A stretch of DNA of 18,593 nucleotides, from positions 1-18,593 of the forward strand of contig MSXM01000027.1 in the NCBI GenBank assembly GCA_002083565.1, in the 5' to 3' direction. Both the position numbers and the translations under genes were made by a program. A model generated the notes under the pieces. That model saw nothing but the letters and a program-made list of their open reading frames with translations, did not search any database and was not told where the DNA came from. Positions 13,614-18,593 of the stretch are shown in pieces. Every line of letters begins with the position of its first letter. The stretch's first letter is position 1. This DNA comes from Nitrospira sp. ST-bin4 (GTDB taxonomy: Bacteria > Nitrospirota > Nitrospiria > Nitrospirales > Nitrospiraceae).

Positions 13614-15085
13614 GATGCACAACGTCTGCTCTTGGAATCATCCTGACTGCGTTGGTTCTTTCCTCCTGTGTGCAAGGAAACGACTACCAGCGACCCAAGA
13701 CTGAGACACCGGACAGCTGGTCCCGACTCGCACCCGGCGCCGCCACAGCTTCATCCAATCGTGTGCCGGAAGCGGCCTGGTGGAAAACGTTTCAGAATGA
13801 CGAACTCTCGGAACTCATCGAACGGGCCCTTCAGCACAATCACGATGTGAAACGAGCGGTCGCACGAATCCTCGAAGGCCGGGCCTCCATAATGTCCGCA
13901 ACAGCCGGCCTCTTCCCGCATTTAAACCTCTCCAGTTCCTACACCAACATCGGGGTATCTGAGAACACCTTGGCGGGGTTGGGATTGGCGACGGGCCAGC
14001 GACCAGGCCCATCGATCTTTGCGACACCGGGAACCACCTTCGGCCTCTGGAACGGCGCGATGGACCTGCGCTGGGAAATTGACTTCTGGGGCCGTATCCG
14101 ACGAGGCCGCGAGGCCGCGCAGGCCGAGTCCAAAGCGATTGAGGAAGACGCTCGCGCCGTTGCGCTCTCACTCATCAGTGATGTGGGGCAATCTTATTTT
14201 CGCATCAGAGAACTGGATGAGCAGGTCGACATTGCCACACGCACCCTCGCCATTCGCCGAGAATCTCTGGAAATCATCCAAAAACGAACCACGGCCGGTT
14301 TGGCCTCGGAACTGGACGTCAAACGCACCGAAGTGCTGGTGGCTGAAGCGGCAGGCCTTCTCCCCGACCTGACAAGATTGCGGGCCATTGAATCTCACCG
14401 GCTTGAAGTCCTGACAGGAATGACCCCAGGATCGCTCGACCTTGCTCGTAAACCTCTTCGTGCCGTCATTGCTCAACCGGATATTCCAGTGGGACTTCCC
14501 TCTCAGCTTCTTGAACGACGCCCCGACATTCTCCAAGCGGAAGCCACTCTCGTGGCCTCCAATGCCCGTATCGGTCAAGCACGCGCCTATTTCTTCCCGA
14601 CTCTCATGATTACCGGGCAAGGCGGGCTTCAGAGCACTGACTTTGCGAAGTGGTTTACCGGCAACAGTTTCAACTACAGCATTGGCCCATCGGTCACCCT
14701 ACCCATCTTTCAAGGAGGGACGAACCTCGCCCGCCTCGATCAGGCTGAGTCCCAATACCAGCAGTTGCTGGAGAGTTACCGCCAGACCATTGCACAGGCC
14801 TTTAGAGAGGTGGCAGATTTGCTGACTTCTGTACACGCACGAGGTGAGCAACTCATCCATCAACGGGCACAGCTGACCGCAGCCCAGGAAGCCATGCGAT
14901 TAGCTCTGGTCCGCTACCGCAACGGCATGGTCAATTACTTGGATGTACTTGATGCACAACGGGTAGTCCTAACGGCTGAAACCCAATTGGTCCTGACCGA
15001 ACGATCTCGCCTCACCGAACTGGTCAGCCTGTTTAAGGCGCTAGGAGGTGGATGGATTCCTTCCGATGCTCCGCCCGCCTCCTGA
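13610..15085 (+). CDS. TolC-like outer-membrane efflux lipoprotein, NodT/OprM family
   Basis: This 491-aa protein has a lipoprotein signal with lipobox LSSC, so Cys20 would be acylated and the protein anchored in the outer membrane. Two OEP repeats follow (about 60-245 and 290-485), including the typical RRPDILQAEATLVASNARIGQAR motif at the start of the second (about 304-326). A second characteristic stretch, RYRNGMVNYLDVLDAQR, lies near the C-terminus (about 436-452). Trimers form the exit duct for the ABC exporter encoded just upstream. The ATG overlaps the adaptor stop (ATGA), placing it last in the operon. Length and motifs are those of NodT/CusC-type channels; there is no frameshift. Confidence 0.92.
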   Translation: MRCTTSALGIILTALVLSSCVQGNDYQRPKTETPDSWSRLAPGAATASSNRVPEAAWWKTFQNDELSELIERALQHNHDVKRAVARILEGRASIMSATAGLFPHLNLSSSYTNIGVSENTLAGLGLATGQRPGPSIFATPGTTFGLWNGAMDLRWEIDFWGRIRRGREAAQAESKAIEEDARAVALSLISDVGQSYFRIRELDEQVDIATRTLAIRRESLEIIQKRTTAGLASELDVKRTEVLVAEAAGLLPDLTRLRAIESHRLEVLTGMTPGSLDLARKPLRAVIAQPDIPVGLPSQLLERRPDILQAEATLVASNARIGQARAYFFPTLMITGQGGLQSTDFAKWFTGNSFNYSIGPSVTLPIFQGGTNLARLDQAESQYQQLLESYRQTIAQAFREVADLLTSVHARGEQLIHQRAQLTAAQEAMRLALVRYRNGMVNYLDVLDAQRVVLTAETQLVLTERSRLTELVSLFKALGGGWIPSDAPPAS

Positions 15086-15157
15086 TCCCCTGCGGAAACG
15101 AAAGTTTTCCTCGCCTTGAACTCGCCGCGGCACTATTATGTGCGGTAGGAGCCTTAC

Positions 15158-15664
15158 ATGCCGGAAAATCAGCCTAGTCCGCCTGTAGCTGTTTTACCAA
15201 CGATTCTAGTCGTCGATGACGAGCCATCGATCATCAAACTGTGCAAAGCCTTGCTTGAAGGAGCCGGGTTTACGGTGCTTCAGGCCGAGGGCAGCTCCGA
15301 CGCTCTCAAAATCTGCACGGAGCATCAGGGGCCGATCGATCTTCTGCTCACCGATCTCATCTTGCCCCCACCCGGTTTTCAACTGGCCTCCAGTTCAAAT
15401 CCGTTCCCTCATGTGCATGGCCTGGAGCTGGCCATCCGGGCCGCTGCCATCCGCAAAGGTCTTCATGTCATTCTGATGTCCGGCAACCCGGAAAAGGACC
15501 TGGCGAGTCACGGAATCAAACGCGGAACACTGCCATTTCTGGCAAAACCGTTTGAACAAGACCGGTTAATCCACCTGGTTCAGGACGTCCTTGCGCAGCC
15601 GGCATCGTCCCTTGATGTCTCAGGACATGGGAAAGCCGCCAACGACGTCGATTGGTTCGGTTGA
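15158..15664 (+). CDS. Stand-alone response-regulator receiver protein
   Basis: This 168-aa protein is a single CheY-like receiver domain without an output domain. Acid pocket D20-D21, phosphoacceptor D66 (LLTDLILP), S108 (LMSGN, in the Thr/Ser position) and K130 (LAKPF) are all present, so phosphorylation should work. The loop after the phosphoacceptor is about 14 residues longer than usual (PPGFQLASSSNPFPHVHG, 71-88), placing the conserved Gly far from D66. TAGGAG (15146-15151) lies 6 nt before the ATG. No sensor kinase is adjacent. The gene lies 72 nt after the exporter operon on the same strand; a separate promoter is possible but I find no good one. Confidence 0.85.
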   Translation: MPENQPSPPVAVLPTILVVDDEPSIIKLCKALLEGAGFTVLQAEGSSDALKICTEHQGPIDLLLTDLILPPPGFQLASSSNPFPHVHGLELAIRAAAIRKGLHVILMSGNPEKDLASHGIKRGTLPFLAKPFEQDRLIHLVQDVLAQPASSLDVSGHGKAANDVDWFG

Positions 15665-15738
15665 AATACGTGACGCAGGTGACGGTTGAGGCTGGACCCT
15701 GCTGAGCCCCTCTAATCCCCTCACCCGAAACGTTGACC

Positions 15739-16428
15739 TCAGACTTGCTGTCGCTCCGCGTGCTCGGTCATGAACCAGCCGGCAATCGATAGACGCCGGT
15801 GTTGCCCGGCCATCGGATCCACACGGCATACCCGATGGAAACGAGGCACGGTAAACATCACCAGCGATCCGGGGCGAGGTTCGATGCAGTGGGTCGGCAC
15901 GAGATCGGTAAGGCTGGCGCTATGCGTGGTTCGCGGCGCATAAAGAATCAACTCCCCGCCCCAATCAGGCCGCCATTCTTCATGGAAATACGTGACGACG
16001 GCAATCCGCCGCAGCGGCGCCGGCCGCTCCCCTATGGGATGCCCCTGATCCGTATCGTCATGAGTCGGCAGACAATCCCCTGCGGCGTATGAATAGTAAC
16101 TAAATCCCATGTGACGGCCTATGAGCTTAGGGAACGACTCGATATATTCGTGAATACAGGGCAATTGCAATCTGGACAGAAATCGTTGGCCCTGAGCTTG
16201 GGCGATCTCCGCCTTGGCCCAATTCCCTGCAGCCGGGAAATCCTCACGCACAATCGACAGCTCTTGCATACTTTTCCAAGACGCCGTTGCCATCGCGTCC
16301 CGAAAATACTGCCGCTCTTCACGCGACCAGAAGTTCTCGACCACCAGCACGGGACTCGTATGGAAAGAGCACGAAGAAAGATCTGCCGATGCCACGGTCG
16401 ATTGGAGCAGACCCGCTTGGCTCTTCAC
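15739..16428 (-). CDS. 2-oxoglutarate/Fe(II) dioxygenase, prolyl-4-hydroxylase-like
   Basis: This 229-aa protein contains the iron triad of a double-stranded beta-helix dioxygenase: H123-x-D125 in CLPTHDDTDQ and distal H198 in VPRFHRVCRV. R212 in HRRLSIAGWF is the probable 2-oxoglutarate-binding residue. VVTYFHEEWRPDWGGELILY fits the core strand pattern of the P4H-like family (PF13640 type). Such enzymes hydroxylate proteins, peptides or small molecules; the substrate is unknown. I chose the GTG at 16428 because an excellent AGGAGGGG (16438-16431 on this strand) precedes it; the longer ATG start at 16479 adds 17 residues and has no SD. It has no signal peptide. Confidence 0.82.
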   Translation of the reverse strand: MKSQAGLLQSTVASADLSSCSFHTSPVLVVENFWSREERQYFRDAMATASWKSMQELSIVREDFPAAGNWAKAEIAQAQGQRFLSRLQLPCIHEYIESFPKLIGRHMGFSYYSYAAGDCLPTHDDTDQGHPIGERPAPLRRIAVVTYFHEEWRPDWGGELILYAPRTTHSASLTDLVPTHCIEPRPGSLVMFTVPRFHRVCRVDPMAGQHRRLSIAGWFMTEHAERQQV

Positions 16429-16515
16429 AACCCCTCCTCTCAGTGTGGAAACCGGCTGTCTGAGTGAGTTTCTTACCATCGCATTGACGTAATTGACAAG
16501 GCGCCCGACTGGTCC

Positions 16516-16560
16516 ACAAAAAGACGGAGGGGCTGCCGTTCAAGAACGACAGCCCCTCCG
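16516..16560 (-). terminator. Rho-independent terminator of the RRM gene
   Basis: CGGAGGGGCTG (16525-16535) pairs perfectly with CAGCCCCTCCG (16550-16560), and the stem continues with CGTTC/GAACG after one mismatch. On the minus strand it is followed within 3 nt by TTTTT (16522-16518). It lies 22 nt after the stop of the RRM gene and before the dioxygenase gene on the same strand, isolating the two. Confidence 0.85.
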
Positions 16561-16581
16561 GTACGACATCGAAACGATCAA

Positions 16582-16932
16582 TTACCAGCGATCGCGCTTT
16601 CCACCCGCGCCGCTTCTGGCGCCGCCGCCGCCACCACCGAATCCACCGCGGCCACCGCCACCGCCACCGCCACCAGCGCGCGGCTCTTGAGGACGCGCTT
16701 CATTGACAGTCAAAGTCCGGCCACCCATTTCAGCCCCATTCAGCGCTGTGATCGCTGCTTGGGCTTCCGAATCCGAGGACATTTCCACAAAGCCGAATCC
16801 ACGGGATTGGCCGGTGAATTTATCTGTGATGATCCGCGCCGACGCCACGGCGCCGTGGGCTGCAAACAAATCACTCAATTGCTGCTCGGTCGCCGAATAG
16901 GGCAACCCACCGACATAGATCTTTGAACCCAT
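16582..16932 (-). CDS. RRM-domain RNA-binding protein with glycine-rich tail
   Basis: This 116-aa protein has one RRM (about 3-80) with RNP2 KIYVGGL (4-10) and RNP1 RGFGFVEM (44-51), followed by a Gly-rich, Arg-spotted tail (about 86-110) ending KRDRW. This is the domain layout of the bacterial and cyanobacterial glycine-rich RNA-binding proteins (Rbp), several of which are cold-induced and bind single-stranded RNA. A near-perfect SD (AAGGAGGAAC, from 16946 on this strand) lies close to the ATG, and a strong terminator follows, so it is probably a highly expressed single-gene unit with a long leader. Confidence 0.93.
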   Translation of the reverse strand: MGSKIYVGGLPYSATEQQLSDLFAAHGAVASARIITDKFTGQSRGFGFVEMSSDSEAQAAITALNGAEMGGRTLTVNEARPQEPRAGGGGGGGGRGGFGGGGGGARSGAGGKRDRW

Positions 16933-17118
16933 CGGGGTTCCTCCTTATAAATGATGATATTGTCTTGAGCGCGAGGAACGGGGGAAGGAGCGGGCCGAAG
17001 ACGCGAACCGAGCAGCGACTTGGGTCTGACTTCCGACAAGATTCCCGGACAAGGCAACATCGACGTTGTGGGTCTGCACTATTAAATCGCGCTATCGCGA
17101 GACCCGTACGATAGAGTG

Positions 17119-17147
17119 GCTATACCGTACCACAGAAGTCCAGCCAA
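17119..17147 (-). promoter_or_regulatory. Possible sigma-70-type promoter of the RRM gene
   Basis: On the minus strand TTGGCT (17147-17142) and TATAGC (17124-17119) are 17 bp apart, each matching four of six consensus bases. Transcription would start near 17112, giving a leader of about 180 nt before the RRM ATG. The leader contains the hairpin-forming TCGCG-CTAT-CGCGA (about 17087-17100). Confidence 0.35.
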
Positions 17148-17155
17148 TTACAACA

Positions 17156-17947
17156 TTACTCGCCAATCCGGACAAGCAACCCTTGGTCCTTGCAATAGGC
17201 AAAGGTTCGATAAAACCATCCCACAGCGGCAACCAGCAACAAACCGTTGAGGCCCATAGCCCAGGCAAGACTCATACTAGGATTGCCCTCTCCCCCTAGC
17301 ACCGCCCGCATCCCCTCGAAAATATGGGCTGCCGGGTTGGCCAAGGCCACCGGCTTCAGCCAGCCCGGCAACACGTCCATCGGATAAAACACACAGGAGA
17401 TCGGCTGAAAAAGAAAGACCATACTCCAGGCTAAGACCTCCGCTTCCTGCCCAAACCGCATAATGAGCGACGTGGTAAACACACCGATCACCCAGCCGGT
17501 CAGAACCAGATTCAGGACGAAGGGGATCAGCCAGAGCCCGATCATGAACACGTTGTAGGAATAAAAGAACAACGCGCACAGGGTCATGATAATCGACACA
17601 CAGGTGACTTTGAAAATGCTCATCGCCATGGTCGCCGCCAGAAATTCACTGGGCTTGAGCGGGCTGGCAAAGAGATTCATCAAATTTCTTGCCCAGAGTT
17701 CTTCAAGGAACGAGATCGTAATGCCTTGCTGCGCCCGAAATAGTATGTCCCATAGAATGAGCGCCCCCAGGAAGAACGTGACAAATCCCGGAATCTGACT
17801 CTGGTACCGGGCGAGGTAGATCGTGATGAATCCCCAGATCACGAGATCCAAAAACGGCCAATAAAAGATCTCCATAATACGGGGCAAACTGCGCCGATAC
17901 AGATACAGATGCCTGGCAAGCAGGGCAAGAATACGATGCAGTTTCAC
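17156..17947 (-). CDS. ABC-2 type transporter permease
   Basis: This 263-aa inner-membrane protein with about six TM segments belongs to the ABC-2/NodJ-like permeases; the PMDVLPGWLKPVALANPAAHIFEGMR segment (about 194-219) is characteristic. It would form the channel of an exporter together with the ATPase at the window's end. The GTG at 17947 was chosen because GGAGG lies 6 nt upstream and the codon overlaps the preceding gene's TGA (GTGA); an upstream in-frame GTG at 17995 would overlap that gene by 52 nt. The substrate is unknown. Confidence 0.85.
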   Translation of the reverse strand: MKLHRILALLARHLYLYRRSLPRIMEIFYWPFLDLVIWGFITIYLARYQSQIPGFVTFFLGALILWDILFRAQQGITISFLEELWARNLMNLFASPLKPSEFLAATMAMSIFKVTCVSIIMTLCALFFYSYNVFMIGLWLIPFVLNLVLTGWVIGVFTTSLIMRFGQEAEVLAWSMVFLFQPISCVFYPMDVLPGWLKPVALANPAAHIFEGMRAVLGGEGNPSMSLAWAMGLNGLLLVAAVGWFYRTFAYCKDQGLLVRIGE

Positions 17948-18366
17948 CCGCAGCCTCCGGACCCCGAGCCATGCCCATCTCCACAGCCTCCGCACGTCTG
18001 GTGTTTGCCGAGCAGCTTGTCCATCAAATGCCGCACGCCTCCAAGCATGTGGATACCGGCCAGCCTCCCGTCAGGAGCCCGGCGTAGTCCAAATCCGACA
18101 ACCACCAGTGGCATAATACTGAGCCCCCCGGCAAATGCGAGCCCTGGCAGCTCGGTGGAGTCTCTCAACCATACAAGCAGCCCCATCAGCAGGAATGGGA
18201 TCCCCGACGCAACCAGGCTGTTGAGCAAAACAGCCCAGCTGCACGTGCCACGCATCCACCCGACACTCCCGATCACCAGCCAAAAGAATCCCCAGCAGAC
18301 GCTCAAGCCAAGCCCGCCTGCCAACAGCCCCGTTCCAAAATCAATCCACGGCTGAGTCATCGTCAT
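17944..18366 (-). CDS. Small membrane protein with Cys/His/Gly-rich C-terminus
   Basis: I do not recognise a named family. The 140-aa product has about four hydrophobic segments (about 10-35, 45-62, 70-82, 88-104) and a cytoplasmic or periplasmic tail ending KHQTCGGCGDGHGSGSGGCG. That tail has three Cys and two His within 20 residues and could bind a metal ion. GAGGAG lies 4 nt before the ATG at 18366; a TTG at 18378 overlapping the ATPase stop is less likely. It lies between an ABC ATPase and an ABC-2 permease with tight spacing on both sides, so it is probably an accessory subunit of that exporter. Confidence 0.65.
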   Translation of the reverse strand: MTMTQPWIDFGTGLLAGGLGLSVCWGFFWLVIGSVGWMRGTCSWAVLLNSLVASGIPFLLMGLLVWLRDSTELPGLAFAGGLSIMPLVVVGFGLRRAPDGRLAGIHMLGGVRHLMDKLLGKHQTCGGCGDGHGSGSGGCG

Positions 18367-18374
18367 CGTTCTCC

Positions 18375-18593
18375 TCAACTGCGGGAATCGCGCGCAAGTT
18401 TTAGAAAGACCTCTTCTAAATCGGCTTGGCCGAAACGCGCCACAATTTGCCGGGCTGTCCCTTCCGCGACGATCTTGCCGCGCTGCAAAAAGATGATGCG
18501 GTCGGACATTTCCTCCATCTCCCGCATGTTATGCGACGTGTACAGAATGCTCAACCCTGAGGACCGGCGCTCCTCATTCAGGAATCCCCGAAT
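18375..18593 (-). CDS. ABC transporter ATPase, C-terminal part (continues beyond the window)
   Basis: The last 72 codons of an ATPase gene are present; the 5' part lies past the window edge. The frame reads through LSILYTSHNMREMEEMSDRI, which holds the switch (H-loop) His after the D-loop region, then IFLQRGKIVAEGT, typical of ABC-2/NodI-type ATPases, and ends VFLKLARDSRS. Its stop at 18377-18375 precedes the small membrane-protein gene by 8 nt. With the ABC-2 permease it would make a complete exporter. Confidence 0.85.
   Translation of the reverse strand: MRGFLNEERRSSGLSILYTSHNMREMEEMSDRIIFLQRGKIVAEGTARQIVARFGQADLEEVFLKLARDSRS

Noticed and set aside
15094..15112. GGAAAC-GAAA-GTTTTCC after the TolC-like gene as a terminator
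   Set aside because: The stem is short and AT-rich with a bulge, and no T-run follows.
15116..15139. TTGAAC and TATTAT before the receiver gene as a promoter
   Set aside because: The spacer is only 12 bp, too short for a sigma-70 promoter.

Overview
The window looks like chromosomal DNA of a moderately GC-rich Gram-negative bacterium, most likely a member of Nitrospira/Nitrospirota. Three things point there: an outer-membrane lipoprotein and TolC-type export genes, an intergenic hairpin repeat (6043-6164) of a type I remember as common in Nitrospira genomes, and a receiver protein with an insertion I associate with that group. The lineage call rests on memory and impression; no database search was run.

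Layout. 251-3186 (+): a KimA-type potassium transporter translationally coupled (ATGA overlap) to a secreted Ig/PKD-like protein. 3187-4248: a toxin-antitoxin scar zone with a Tat-signal remnant, a frameshifted antitoxin remnant behind a perfect 13-bp inverted repeat, and on the minus strand an intact VapBC-type pair with a recognisable promoter and operator-like inverted repeats. 4249-5814 (-): a large HExxH protein of the putative peptide beta-hydroxylase type, with no obvious precursor peptide beside it. 5815-6389: a spacer, the hairpin repeat, and a 74-aa zinc-ribbon protein whose stop codon touches the repeat. 6643-8091 (+): a short NFACT/RqcH-like protein.

8129-15085 (+) is the most coherent block. 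A sigma-54-dependent activator (GAF-GAF-AAA-Fis) carries a TGCC-N8-GGCA palindrome at its own start, and two more copies lie just after its stop codon. About 100-130 bp further on is a sigma-54 promoter of the form GG-N10-GC. A five-gene tightly packed operon follows: unknown 137-aa protein, DevC/MacB-like permease, ABC ATPase, HlyD-type adaptor and TolC/NodT-type lipoprotein. I infer that the activator drives this tripartite exporter and regulates itself.

15158-18593: a stand-alone receiver protein (+), then on the minus strand a 2OG-Fe(II) dioxygenase, an RRM RNA-binding protein with a strong SD and terminator, and an ABC-2 exporter operon (permease, small membrane protein with a Cys/His/Gly tail, and the end of its ATPase, which runs off the window). 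I saw no rRNA, tRNA, CRISPR array, insertion sequence or prophage gene.
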